Notes: generated from the letters alone by a model not told the origin. Numbered from the stretch's first letter, positions 1 to 8,522 are shown. The stretch: DNA of 29,856 nucleotides from an uncultured Clostridia bacterium (GCA_944386375.1 CALXAW010000003.1:1-29856), one strand, 5' to 3'. Program-made: numbers and translations.

Positions 1-88
1 AACTTGCAAAACCTCCTATACCATTTGTTATTAGCCACTCTTTTGTTAATCCATTTTCTAGTGCTAGTTCTTGTTTTCCAAATTTCAT
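1..88 (-). CDS. glycogen debranching enzyme, N-terminal fragment (cut by window edge)
   Basis: Only the first 29 codons are visible. They begin at an ATG behind a perfect AGGAGG site at 95-100 and read MKFGKQELALENG, then EWLITNGIGGFAS. The WL-x-TNG-x-GG(F/Y)AS block is the typical opening of the bacterial amylo-alpha-1,6-glucosidase (glycogen debranching enzyme) N-terminal domain, which removes alpha-1,6 branches from glycogen. The gene starts 34 bases after the glmR-like gene stops, so it is probably the last visible member of the pilin-murB-glmR operon. A GH15 glucoamylase at 4875-6830 supports an alpha-glucan breakdown role. The call rests on one short motif; the catalytic domain lies outside the window. 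Confidence 0.72.
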   Translation of the reverse strand, partial: MKFGKQELALENGLTKEWLITNGIGGFAS

Positions 89-122
89 TCGTATCCTCCT
101 ATATTTTTTTACTTTTGTTTTT

Positions 123-1763
123 TTATTTTCCTAGTTTGCTATCTCTAAGTGTTTTTTCCATTTCGTGTTTTATGTCTTCTTTTGTCTTTTTAGTTGTTGT
201 AGATTTTTTTGCTTTTGAATTTGCTTTTTTAGCTGTTTTTGTTTTTTTATTGTTTTCTTCTTGTTTATTTCTTTTTCTAGCTATTTTTCCATCTGATTCT
301 CTTATTGATTCTATTCTGTCACTATATTTACTACTAAATTTGCTTTTTCTTCCTCTTTCTTGTTTATGTTCTTTCTTTTTCTTTTTACTGTTTTTTTCTG
401 TTGCTTTTTTTAGTTTGTTTATTCTTTTATCTTCTCTTAATTTTGTGTTCATCATTACATATTGTGGGTCATTTTGCTTGTCTTGGTATTTTAAGTCGTC
501 ACATATAAGCTCTATTACAGATGCTGCAACTAAGTTTGGATCATGTCTTACATATTCGTCTGATATTTTTGATAAGTTCCTTTGTAAAAATTTAATTCCT
601 TTAAATTTGCTTTTTGCAACTTCTATGTCTTGTCCTACTAAGTCTGCTCCTTCTCTATTGTATTTTTTTATAAATTCTGGTATTACTTCTCCTGTGTCAT
701 AAATACAATAGTCTATCATTCCTTCTCCACAGTGTTCTACTATTGCATTTATGTGGTCTGATATTGTGTATTCGTCTGTTTGACCTGGTACTGTCATTAT
801 ATTGCTTATAAATATTTTTATTGCACAACTTTCTTTTATTGCTTTTGCTACTCCATTTACTAATAGGTTTGGTATAACATTTGTATATAAACTACCTGGT
901 CCTATTATAATACTATCTGCATTTTTTATTGCTTCTAGTACTCCTGGTGCTGGTCTACAGTTTGTTGGTTTTAAAAATACTCTATTTATTTTTGTTAGTT
1001 TGTCATATACTACTTCTGGTATACGGTCTCTTTCTTCTACTACATAACCATTTGCAAGTTCTGCACATATTGTCATTTCGTCTAATGTTACTGGTATAAC
1101 ATTTCCTACCATGTTTAATATTTGATTACTGTTTTTTATAGATTTTGTAAAGTCTCCATTTATATTATACATTGCAGAAAAATATATGTCTGCAAATGTT
1201 AGTCCTTTTAGTTTTCCAGAATGAAATTCGTAGTCAAGAAGTTGTTTTGTTTGGCTTTGGTTTGCTGATAATGCTACTATACTTCCCTGTATGTCTTCCA
1301 TTGGTAATATTTTTAGTTCTTTTCTAGAGTTTGATGGTAGCTTTCCATAGTCTGATACAGTTGCTATTGCTGTTATATTGCTTGTATAATTTTTTAGCCC
1401 AGAAAGTACAGTATTTAAGCCTGTACCGCCACCTATCACTACTATGTTTGGTCCTTTATCATATACTGTTTTGTTAAATATTAATGATTTTACATTAACA
1501 TTTTTCTTGTTTGACATTCTTTCGTCTGTGTCTTCTATTAAAATTTCTAATGTTCTTTTATTTAAAAATACTAGTCCTAATACTATACATGTAAAACCTA
1601 CTACAAATATTGCTATTATTGCTCCTACTTCTTGAAACGATATTTCTTTTAATACTAATATTTTTGCTATTCCATAACATGCAAGCATTATTCCTATTAA
1701 TATTAATAACATCCATCTTTTCATTTTTGTGCTTGATTTAAACCAATGAAAAAAGCCTTTCAT
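123..1763 (-). CDS. GlmR/YvcK (CofD-like) family protein, membrane-anchored, divergent
   Basis: About 546 residues. GlmR/YvcK proteins bind UDP-GlcNAc and steer carbon into cell-wall precursors. Two hydrophobic helices (about 17-36 and 46-68) precede the Rossmann-like domain, which opens IVVIGGGTGL near residue 107. Later GPGSLYT, PNLLV and an MTVPGQTDEYTISDH block match the family. The usual VADDGGSSGRLR segment reads VSDYGKLPSNSRKEL here (about 136-150), PPGDIRN reads PMEDIQG, and the usual HSLGN segment reads LTFAD, so ligand binding may be altered. The last ~98 residues form a Lys-rich, probably disordered tail. I chose ATG 1763 because AAGAAAGG at 1773-1780 lies 9 bases upstream; ATGs at 1772 and 1790 have no properly spaced site. 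It lies directly downstream of murB. Confidence 0.85.
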   Translation of the reverse strand: MKGFFHWFKSSTKMKRWMLLILIGIMLACYGIAKILVLKEISFQEVGAIIAIFVVGFTCIVLGLVFLNKRTLEILIEDTDERMSNKKNVNVKSLIFNKTVYDKGPNIVVIGGGTGLNTVLSGLKNYTSNITAIATVSDYGKLPSNSRKELKILPMEDIQGSIVALSANQSQTKQLLDYEFHSGKLKGLTFADIYFSAMYNINGDFTKSIKNSNQILNMVGNVIPVTLDEMTICAELANGYVVEERDRIPEVVYDKLTKINRVFLKPTNCRPAPGVLEAIKNADSIIIGPGSLYTNVIPNLLVNGVAKAIKESCAIKIFISNIMTVPGQTDEYTISDHINAIVEHCGEGMIDYCIYDTGEVIPEFIKKYNREGADLVGQDIEVAKSKFKGIKFLQRNLSKISDEYVRHDPNLVAASVIELICDDLKYQDKQNDPQYVMMNTKLREDKRINKLKKATEKNSKKKKKEHKQERGRKSKFSSKYSDRIESIRESDGKIARKRNKQEENNKKTKTAKKANSKAKKSTTTKKTKEDIKHEMEKTLRDSKLGK

Positions 1764-1791
1764 TTTATTCATCCTTTCTTTTTTGTACATT

Positions 1792-2700
1792 TTATAATAC
1801 TTCTATTTCTAATTCAATTACTTTTTCAAATTTTTTGTATACTTCTTTTTTTACATATTCTATTAAATTTAAAACATCTTGTGCTGTAGCTTCTCCTGTG
1901 TTTACTATAAAACCTGCATGTTTTGTAGATACTTGCGCTCCACCTATTTTATATCCTTTTAGTCCACATTTGTCGATTAACTCTGCTGTTATAAAGTTAT
2001 TTCCTCTTTTAAATGTACTACCTGCATTTGCATATTCTAATGGCTGATTTTCTTTTCTCCATTTTGAATATTCGTCCATTTTTTGTTTTATTTGCTCTTT
2101 ATCTCCATGTTTTAAATTTAGATTTGCTTGTAATATTATGTAATTGTTTTTTGCAAATATACTTGTTCTATAATTAAATTGATGTTCTTTGTTTAAAATT
2201 GTGTGTATATTTCCACTTAAGTCTATATATTTTGTACTATATACTATGTCTTGCATTTCTTTTCCATGTGCCCCTGCATTCATTCGTATTGCTCCACCTA
2301 TTGTTCCTGGTATTCCTGCTGCAAATTCTAGTCCTGTTATTTCGTTATTTAGCATTATATATGCTAGTTTTGCAAGTGGTACTCCACTTTCTACTTGTAC
2401 ATTTATATGGTTAGGAGTTTCTTGTATGTTGATTGATTGTAAGTCTATTTTTAATACTATACCTTTTATCCCTTCGTCTTTTACTAATATGTTACTTCCA
2501 TTTCCTATTATGTGTATTGGTATTTTATTTTTATTTGCAATTTTAAGTACATTTTCTATTTCTTCTATTTTTGATACTTTTATATAACATTCTGCTGGTC
2601 CACCAATTTTAAATGATGTGTGGTTTTTCATTGGCTCATTTATATAGATTTTTTCTTTTGGTATTTGTTTATATAATTCATTTAAATATTTTTCTAACAA
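1792..2700 (-). CDS. murB: UDP-N-acetylenolpyruvoylglucosamine reductase MurB
   Basis: 302 residues, normal for a type II MurB. This FAD enzyme uses NADPH to reduce UDP-GlcNAc-enolpyruvate to UDP-MurNAc, the second committed step of peptidoglycan synthesis, in the cytoplasm. Visible motifs: HTSFKIGGPA near 27-36, FAD-binding GNGSN at 66-70, GIPGTIGGAIRMNAGAHG at 129-146, YRTS at 177-180 and NAGSTFKR at 225-232 holding the catalytic Ser228. The C-terminus is rich in Glu (EIEVL), where the family has its catalytic Glu. The start is TTG, with GGAGG seven bases upstream. It follows the pilin-like gene by 17 bases and precedes the glmR-like gene, a common murB-yvcK pairing in Bacillota. Confidence 0.96.
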   Translation of the reverse strand: MLEKYLNELYKQIPKEKIYINEPMKNHTSFKIGGPAECYIKVSKIEEIENVLKIANKNKIPIHIIGNGSNILVKDEGIKGIVLKIDLQSINIQETPNHINVQVESGVPLAKLAYIMLNNEITGLEFAAGIPGTIGGAIRMNAGAHGKEMQDIVYSTKYIDLSGNIHTILNKEHQFNYRTSIFAKNNYIILQANLNLKHGDKEQIKQKMDEYSKWRKENQPLEYANAGSTFKRGNNFITAELIDKCGLKGYKIGGAQVSTKHAGFIVNTGEATAQDVLNLIEYVKKEVYKKFEKVIELEIEVL

Positions 2701-2717
2701 GCTGTTACCTCCATTTT

Positions 2718-3158
2718 TTATTCTACTGCATATGTATATAATGCATCTCCTGAAATAGTTTTTAATTTAGTTTTGTTTATTACTTCTCCTGTTTCATAGT
2801 TTACAATATATGTGTCTTCTGACTTCATTATACCTATTTCTTTTAAATCTTCTGGGTTTAGTTCATAATAATTGTCTGTATCTTTTAGTGTTACACCTAT
2901 TTCGTTTGCTATATTTTGAACTTCTTGGTATGTTATGCTATTTCCTTCTAATAAGTTTTGGTCATTTATTACTTTATATTGTGTATATCTTTCTAAAACA
3001 GCATGTTGTACCATTTGCAATTCTGATGTTAATGCATTGTTTTTTGTTACATTTATCATATTTGTTCCTACTGTTATTGATACTCCTGCTAATATTAATA
3101 GTACTATTATTATTATTACTAGAGTTCTTAGTGTAATACCACTTTCTTTGTTTATCAT
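2718..3158 (-). CDS. type IV pilin-like (pseudopilin) protein
   Basis: About 146 residues. The N-terminus has a short charged leader (MINKESG) then ITLRTLV and one long hydrophobic helix (about 8-30), the layout of a prepilin cleaved after Gly. The usual Glu at mature position 5 is absent (ITLRT instead of FTLIE), as in many Clostridial pilin-like proteins. The rest is a small soluble domain rich in Asn, Thr and Glu, with few recognisable motifs. I prefer ATG 3158 to 3167 because AAGAAGGG (3169-3176) lies 10 bases before the former but only one base before the latter. It is first in a probable operon with murB. No prepilin peptidase or assembly ATPase is in the window, so its function is unknown. 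Confidence 0.72.
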   Translation of the reverse strand: MINKESGITLRTLVIIIIVLLILAGVSITVGTNMINVTKNNALTSELQMVQHAVLERYTQYKVINDQNLLEGNSITYQEVQNIANEIGVTLKDTDNYYELNPEDLKEIGIMKSEDTYIVNYETGEVINKTKLKTISGDALYTYAVE

Positions 3159-3181
3159 TTTTTCCATTCCCTTCTTACATT

Positions 3182-3209
3182 TTTATACAAAGTTTTTTCT
3201 TTTGGTTAA
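3182..3209 (-). promoter_or_regulatory. possible sigma-A promoter for pilin-murB-glmR operon
   Basis: On the minus strand TTAACC, 16 bases, then TATAAA, ending about 24 bases before the preferred start of the pilin-like gene. The -35 match is only 4 of 6. Confidence 0.35.
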
Positions 3210-3300
3210 ACATTCTTTTTTATATTATCATTTTTTTTACATTTTTACAAGAATAAATCTGAAAATTTTAAGGCCTTGGCAATTATTTTTGCCTAAACTA

Positions 3301-3329
3301 TTCCACTTTTGGCATTTATATGGTATAAT
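3301..3329 (+). promoter_or_regulatory. extended -10 promoter for nfeD-SPFH pair
   Basis: TGG followed by TATAAT at 3324-3329 is an extended -10 element. A second TATAAT lies at 3335-3340. The -35 region is poor. It sits about 30 bases before nfeD and diverges from the pilin-murB operon. Confidence 0.5.
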
Positions 3330-3360
3330 TATAGTATAATGTGCAAAGGAGGAATTTTTT

Positions 3361-3822
3361 ATGTGGCAATTTTGGTTAATTGCAGCTGGCGTATTTTTTA
3401 TAGCTGAAATAGCAACAATGGGATTTTTAGTTTTTTGGCTTGGAGTTGGCTCATTGTTTGCAATGATTGTAAGCTTTTTTACAGACAATTTGGTTGTTCA
3501 AACCGCTGTGTTTGTAATATCTTCTATAATTCTTTTACTTACAACTAAGCCTTTTGTTAACAAATTTGTTAATAAGAAAAAAAGTGTTAAAACAAATTGT
3601 TATTCTTTAATTGGAGACGAAGGTATTGTTACAGAAGATATTAATACTTTAGAGTCTACTGGTCAAGTTAAAGTAAATGGCGAAGTTTGGTCAGCAACTT
3701 GTGATGATGATTTAACTATAGCTAAAGGTAGTGCTATAAAAGTTGTTAAAGTAAATGGTGTTAAGCTTTTTGTAAAGCCTATTAAAGAAGATGTTAAAGA
3801 AAAAGAAGTGGTTACAAAATAA
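3361..3822 (+). CDS. NfeD-family membrane protein
   Basis: 153 residues. NfeD proteins are membrane partners of SPFH/stomatin proteins and are thought to help organise membrane microdomains. Hydrophobic segments lie at about 5-22 and 24-42, with another at 46-62. A soluble C-terminal domain follows from about residue 80 (LIGDEGIVTEDINTLESTGQVKVNGEVWSA), with the G-x-G-x-V-x-(I/L)-G-E-x-W pattern of the NfeD OB-fold. The tail is Lys/Glu-rich. ATG start behind AAAGGAGG. It is followed after 95 bases by an SPFH gene, the classic nfeD-stomatin arrangement. It is the short NfeD type, without the ClpP-like protease domain. Confidence 0.88.
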   Translation: MWQFWLIAAGVFFIAEIATMGFLVFWLGVGSLFAMIVSFFTDNLVVQTAVFVISSIILLLTTKPFVNKFVNKKKSVKTNCYSLIGDEGIVTEDINTLESTGQVKVNGEVWSATCDDDLTIAKGSAIKVVKVNGVKLFVKPIKEDVKEKEVVTK

Positions 3823-3854
3823 TTTTACATATATAAATTTTTATTTAATGCACA

Positions 3855-3890
3855 GTTAATCTAATAGAATATTATTTCTATTAGATTAAC
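3855..3890. repeat. perfect 15-bp inverted repeat between nfeD and SPFH gene
   Basis: Arms 3855-3869 and 3876-3890 are perfectly complementary, with a 6-base loop (TATTAT). No run of T follows on the plus strand, so it is not a standard intrinsic terminator. It may protect or partly terminate the nfeD transcript or separate expression of the two genes. Confidence 0.75.
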
Positions 3891-3917
3891 ACCAAAATTT
3901 AAAAGGAGGAATTTTAC

Positions 3918-4841
3918 ATGACTGTTTTATTAATTTTACTTGTTATAATTTTAATTATAGCATTTAAATCTATCAAAATTGTCAGACAATCTGAGGTTTA
4001 TGTAATTGAAAGATTAGGTAAGTTTCATAAAATAGCTGATGCTGGTCTTACAATTATAGTTCCATTTTTTGATCGTGTTAGATCTGTTGTTAGCTTAAAA
4101 CAACAAACAATGGATATTCCACCTCAAGGTGTTATTACAAAAGATAATGTTACAATTACTATAGATACTGTTGTATTCTATCAAGTTACAGACCCTGCAA
4201 AAGCAGTATATGAAATTCAAAGTTTGAAAAAGGGTATTGAGTATTTATCTATTACTACTATTCGTGACATTGTAGGTAAAATGGACTTAGACGAAACATT
4301 TAGTTCTAGAGATGGTATTAATACTCAGTTAAGAGCAATACTTGACGAAGCAACAGACAGATGGGGATGTAAAATAGATAGAGTTGAGGTTAAAGATATT
4401 AACCCACCAGCAGATATTCGTGATGCAATGGAAAAACAAATGAATGCAGAACGTAATAAAAGAGCTTTAATTCTAGAAGCCGAAGCTCAAAAACAATCTG
4501 CTGTAACTATTGCAGAAGGTAATAAACAAGCTGCTATTTTAACAGCAGAGGCTGACAAAGAGGCTCAAATTAGACGTGCAGCCGGTGAGGCAGAAGCTAT
4601 AAGACAAGTTGCAGATGCTAAGGCTCAAGAAATTCAAATGGTTTATGAGGCTATTAAAAAAGCAAATCCAGATGACAAATTAGTTCAACTTAAATCTTTA
4701 GAAGCTTTAGAAGAAGTTGCTAAAGGTGATGCTAATAAAGTATTTATTCCATTTGAAGCAACAGCTGCTCTTGGTAGCTTAGGTGCAATTAAAGATGTTA
4801 TGACAGATAAAAAAGACAAAACTGATAAAAACACAAAATAA
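3918..4841 (+). CDS. SPFH/stomatin-prohibitin family membrane protein (QmcA-like)
   Basis: 307 residues. One N-terminal hydrophobic helix (about 2-17) is followed by the SPFH (band 7) domain: QSEVYVIERLGKFHKIADAGL near 24-44, PPQGVITKDNVTITIDTVVFYQVTDP near 68-93, and later RDIVGKMDLDETFSSR. From about 170 a long Ala/Glu/Lys/Gln-rich helix (MEKQMNAERNKRA, AEAQKQSA, AEGNKQAA) gives the coiled coil typical of stomatin oligomers. The short C-terminal tail is Lys/Asp-rich. Such proteins form large membrane-attached rings or scaffolds and work with NfeD, which lies just upstream. ATG start behind AAAAGGAGG. The gene ends at a strong terminator. Confidence 0.93.
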   Translation: MTVLLILLVIILIIAFKSIKIVRQSEVYVIERLGKFHKIADAGLTIIVPFFDRVRSVVSLKQQTMDIPPQGVITKDNVTITIDTVVFYQVTDPAKAVYEIQSLKKGIEYLSITTIRDIVGKMDLDETFSSRDGINTQLRAILDEATDRWGCKIDRVEVKDINPPADIRDAMEKQMNAERNKRALILEAEAQKQSAVTIAEGNKQAAILTAEADKEAQIRRAAGEAEAIRQVADAKAQEIQMVYEAIKKANPDDKLVQLKSLEALEEVAKGDANKVFIPFEATAALGSLGAIKDVMTDKKDKTDKNTK

Positions 4842-4846
4842 AAGCA

Positions 4847-4882
4847 CAAAATAAAAAATCCCTTTCGGGATTTTTTATTTTG
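4847..4882. terminator. bidirectional intrinsic terminator
   Basis: A perfect 16-bp stem (4847-4862 with 4867-4882) has a TTTC loop, a GGG/CCC core and an A/T-rich base that gives a T run on both strands. It separates the convergent SPFH and glucoamylase genes. The glucoamylase stop codon lies inside it. Confidence 0.9.
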
Positions 4883-6830
4883 ACATTAATTTTTCCATTA
4901 CTATTATAAACATTGCATGTGCCCAGCCTAAACCTATTACCCAATTTGGTTTTAATGTATTGTTATCTACTTGTTCTCCTAAAAAGTTATGTTTTCCTAC
5001 TGTTTTTATTACAAAGTCTAGTGTTTCTTTTGCGTGTCGTTTTTCTCCTTTTTCTAAATAATATAGTGTCATCCATAGGTTTGCTATTGGCCATGGGTTA
5101 TTGTTCATATAATGGTCTGCTTCAAACCTTTTGTATCCTCCTGTGTATGTACGTAATGTTAAATTTATTTTTTCTACTGTATTTTCTATTTTCTTTTCTT
5201 TTGGTTTATATAAATTAAATGGTACTACTGCTCCTAATATGCTTATATCCATTCTTTTATCTTCTGCATTTCTTACATATGAGTTTTTGCTTTCGTCATA
5301 TAAATTTGTATCTATATATTTTTTTATTTCTCTTTGTAGGTTTTCTATTTCTTTTACTGATTTTGCTATTTTTTCGTCTTTTAACCTGTTTCCTTCAAAG
5401 TCTGATACGTTTTTGCCAAGTACTTTATATATTTTTTGTATACAATCAAATGCAGAATAAATACTTGCTAATGAATACAAACTTATTCCTTCGTACATTT
5501 CCCATAAGTCGTAACTTACATGTATTTTTTCTTTATTTGCATATATGCTGTTTTCTATTTCTTTTTTTACTGGGTCTTTTTCTAAGTCCTCTATTTGCAA
5601 GTTTTGTTTTATATATTTTTTTAGAAATTCTATTGCCTTTTCACACATTTTTAAATTTTCTTTTAAAAATTTTTCGTCTTTTGTATATAAATAATGGCTA
5701 TATACACCATATACTACACTTGCTGTTTCGTCTATTTGGTACCCCCAACATGGAGCTAGTCGACCATCTGTGTAAAAGCGTTGTTCCCACATTCCATTTT
5801 TGCTTTGTGTTGTTTTACAAAATATTTTATAAAATTTTTCTGTTTCTTTTGTCATTTTTAATATGTCTAGTGCTCTTGTTATAAATACTGCATCTCTTGG
5901 CCAACAATATGCATATCTACCACATTTGGTAAAATCTTCGTCAACTTCTGGTGCAGCTATTATTCCACCTGTGTTTTGATTTATAAGTAGTGGAAAAAGC
6001 AAAATACTACGTAAATATATTTCTTGCATTTTTTCTTCATAAGCATTTTTTGGTTCTTTTATATTTAGCCCATTGTGTTCTTTTACATATTTTCTCCAAT
6101 ATGATTTTGTTTTTGAATATTCTTTTTGTAGGTCTATTTTTTTTACTCTTTCTATTTCGTCTTCTATATTAGATATTCCTTTTGGGTTTTCTCCTACTAA
6201 TATACATATTTCTAATATTCTTTTTTCTGATGGTTTTATTGTTCCTAAGTCATAACTAATACTTGAATCATTTCCCATTCCTATATAGTCTTTGTCTGCA
6301 ATTTCTCCTCTTTTTATTGTGTCTTTAGTATTGTGTAATTGGTGACTTAATAGTTTTGTTCCTTTGGCAAATGTACTCACAGAAAAGTCATGTGCATATT
6401 GCATCATTCCACCATCTATTATTTTTGCAGATACAAAATTGTTTTTGTCTGATAATAATTCTGAATGTATTAAAAATTTTACATTTAAGTCTATATTATT
6501 ATCATTTATTAATTCATATCTTTTTACTAGTACATCTTCTTTTAACAAGATAAAATCTGTTTGTAATATTTTTAAATTAAAATATGTATTTGTTATTTCT
6601 GTATTTAATATGTTTGTATCTGTGTCATAATATTGTTTATATACATTGTTTATGTCATCATGTAAATATATTAAGTCTGAATCATTTATTGTTACTCCTG
6701 TATGATAAAAATTTATATATTGCCTGTTTTCTCTACTTGGGTAATATAGCCTTAGTAATTCTCCTTTTGCTGTTAGAGTTGCTAGTATATTTCTATTTCC
6801 AATTATTGCTTCATTCATATATTTATTCAT
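4875..6830 (-). CDS. glycoside hydrolase family 15 glucoamylase-like protein
   Basis: 651 residues, normal for a prokaryotic GH15 enzyme, which releases glucose from the non-reducing ends of alpha-glucans. A beta-rich N-terminal domain (about 1-250) precedes the (alpha/alpha)6 barrel. Barrel motifs: GRYAYCWPRDA at 304-314, WEQRFYTDGRLAPCWGYQIDET at 348-369, DLWEMYEG at 441-448 with the probable general acid Glu444, and LGEQVD near 617-622 with the probable base Glu619, followed by GLGWAHA. No signal peptide, so the enzyme is probably cytoplasmic and would act on glycogen or imported maltodextrins. ATG start behind AAGGAG. It is probably the last gene of the rsmD-to-GH15 operon, 25 bases after the RNase gene. 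Exact bond preference cannot be read from sequence. Confidence 0.92.
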   Translation of the reverse strand: MNKYMNEAIIGNRNILATLTAKGELLRLYYPSRENRQYINFYHTGVTINDSDLIYLHDDINNVYKQYYDTDTNILNTEITNTYFNLKILQTDFILLKEDVLVKRYELINDNNIDLNVKFLIHSELLSDKNNFVSAKIIDGGMMQYAHDFSVSTFAKGTKLLSHQLHNTKDTIKRGEIADKDYIGMGNDSSISYDLGTIKPSEKRILEICILVGENPKGISNIEDEIERVKKIDLQKEYSKTKSYWRKYVKEHNGLNIKEPKNAYEEKMQEIYLRSILLFPLLINQNTGGIIAAPEVDEDFTKCGRYAYCWPRDAVFITRALDILKMTKETEKFYKIFCKTTQSKNGMWEQRFYTDGRLAPCWGYQIDETASVVYGVYSHYLYTKDEKFLKENLKMCEKAIEFLKKYIKQNLQIEDLEKDPVKKEIENSIYANKEKIHVSYDLWEMYEGISLYSLASIYSAFDCIQKIYKVLGKNVSDFEGNRLKDEKIAKSVKEIENLQREIKKYIDTNLYDESKNSYVRNAEDKRMDISILGAVVPFNLYKPKEKKIENTVEKINLTLRTYTGGYKRFEADHYMNNNPWPIANLWMTLYYLEKGEKRHAKETLDFVIKTVGKHNFLGEQVDNNTLKPNWVIGLGWAHAMFIIVMEKLMSK

Positions 6831-6855
6831 ATGTATTTTTCTCTCCTTTTTCGAG

Positions 6856-8499
6856 TTACCCTTCTATTATATTAACAATCTGCTTTTCTAGGTCTTTAAT
6901 TTTTTCGTTTATCCTAAACATATCTTCATCTTTTAGTGTTGTATCTTTTACATCTTTTCTTACATATTGATCCATGTCTGCTATTTCGTCTTTTAATTTT
7001 TCTAGTCTTTGTATTATTTCTATTCTTAGACCTCGTGGTTTAGATACTTCTATTTTGTTTGTTAATTTTATTTCGTCAGTTATTTCATATGTTTCGCCAA
7101 ATTCTGGTATTGTTACATTTATTTGTGTTTCTTCTAGTATTTTGTTTTGTAATACTTCTTGTGCTTCTTCTTCTCCATGTACTAAAAATATGTGTTTTGG
7201 TTTTTTTATAAATGAATATATAAAGTTCATAAGCCATTCTTGGTCTGCATGTCCTGAATAACCTTCTATATATTCTATTCTAGCATTTACTGCTATTTCT
7301 TCTCCAAATATTTTTACCTTTTTGGCTCCATTTACTATATTGTACCCCAGTGTTCCTGGTGCTTGGTAACCTACAAATAATATTGTACTATTCGGATTCC
7401 ATAAGTTATGTTTTAAATGATGTTTTATTCTTCCTACTTCACACATACCACTTGCAGAAATTATTATTGATGGTGTTGGGTCTTCGTTTAATGCTTTTGA
7501 CTCGTCTGCTGTTAGTGTAAATTTTAGACCAGGAAATTCTAGTGGGTTATCCCCTCTTTTTATTATTTCTTGGGTCTCTTCGTCAAATAATTCCATATTT
7601 TCTTTAAATACTTCTGTTGCTGATATTGCAAGCGGACTATCTACATATACTGGTGCTTGCATTAATGTTTTATATTTTTGTTCAAATTCTTCGTCATCTT
7701 TTTTATCTTTTAGTCTGTTTATTTCATATAATATTTCTTGTGTTCTTCCTACTGCAAATGATGGAATTACTACTGTTCCTTGTTTTTGCAATGTTTCTGA
7801 TACAATGTCTAAAAATTCTTCTGCCTTGTTTTGGTCTCTTACATGAAGTCTGCTTCCATATGTTGATTCCATTATTAAATAGTCTGCGTCTTCTATCATT
7901 GTTGGTGATTGCAAAAGTGGAATATCGTCATTTCCTAAGTCTCCTGTAAATACTGTTTTAGTTGTTTTTCCATCTTCTTTTGTCCATATTTCTACTATGC
8001 TTGAGCCTAACATATGGCCAGCATCGTTAAAACGTACTTGTATGTTTTCGGTTATTTCTATTATTTCGTCATATTTTACTGGATAAAATATTTCTAAACA
8101 TCTTACTGCATCTTCTGCTGTATATAATGGTGGTAATTCCGGCAATCCTTTTCTTTTTCTTCTTTTATTTCTCCATTGTACTTCCATTTCTTGTATATGA
8201 CCACTATCTGGAAGCATTATGCTACATAGGTCACATGTTGCTTTATGTGCATATACTGGATTTTTAAATCCTTCGTTATATAATTTGGGTATTCTACCAG
8301 AATGGTCTATATGTGCATGTGTAAGTATCATAAAATCTATTTGTGTTGGATCAAATTCAAAAGGCTCGTCATTTTTTAATTCTAGCTCTAGTTTGCCTTG
8401 ATACATACCACAATCAACTAAAAACTTTTTTCCACATGCTTCTATTAAAAAGTTAGAACCTGTAACGGTTTTGGTTGCACCTAAAAATGTTATTTTCAA
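6856..8499 (-). CDS. beta-CASP metallo-beta-lactamase RNase (CPSF73/Ysh1-like)
   Basis: 547 residues. Zinc-binding motifs run in order: HAHIDHSG at 61-68, AGHMLGS at 160-166, TGDLG at 185-189 and ESTYG at 211-215. The beta-CASP part follows: VVIPSFAVGRTQEILYE, APVYVDSPLA, IIISASGMCEVGRI, GYSGHADQ and VHGEEEA. This is the CPSF73-like exonuclease group, distinct from RNase J, and probably acts in cytoplasmic RNA processing or decay. About 65 extra residues at the C-terminus form a charged coiled-coil-like helix. TTG start with AAAGGAG seven bases upstream. It lies 23 bases after orf528 and 25 before the glucoamylase gene. Confidence 0.94.
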   Translation of the reverse strand: MKITFLGATKTVTGSNFLIEACGKKFLVDCGMYQGKLELELKNDEPFEFDPTQIDFMILTHAHIDHSGRIPKLYNEGFKNPVYAHKATCDLCSIMLPDSGHIQEMEVQWRNKRRKRKGLPELPPLYTAEDAVRCLEIFYPVKYDEIIEITENIQVRFNDAGHMLGSSIVEIWTKEDGKTTKTVFTGDLGNDDIPLLQSPTMIEDADYLIMESTYGSRLHVRDQNKAEEFLDIVSETLQKQGTVVIPSFAVGRTQEILYEINRLKDKKDDEEFEQKYKTLMQAPVYVDSPLAISATEVFKENMELFDEETQEIIKRGDNPLEFPGLKFTLTADESKALNEDPTPSIIISASGMCEVGRIKHHLKHNLWNPNSTILFVGYQAPGTLGYNIVNGAKKVKIFGEEIAVNARIEYIEGYSGHADQEWLMNFIYSFIKKPKHIFLVHGEEEAQEVLQNKILEETQINVTIPEFGETYEITDEIKLTNKIEVSKPRGLRIEIIQRLEKLKDEIADMDQYVRKDVKDTTLKDEDMFRINEKIKDLEKQIVNIIEG

Positions 8500-8522
8500 A
8501 TTTATTCTCCTTTACAATAAAT

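Noticed and set aside
123..1790. Frameshift or fusion as an explanation of the odd GlmR-like protein
   Set aside because: The frame is intact, motifs occur in the right order, and composition is uniform; the differences look like real divergence.
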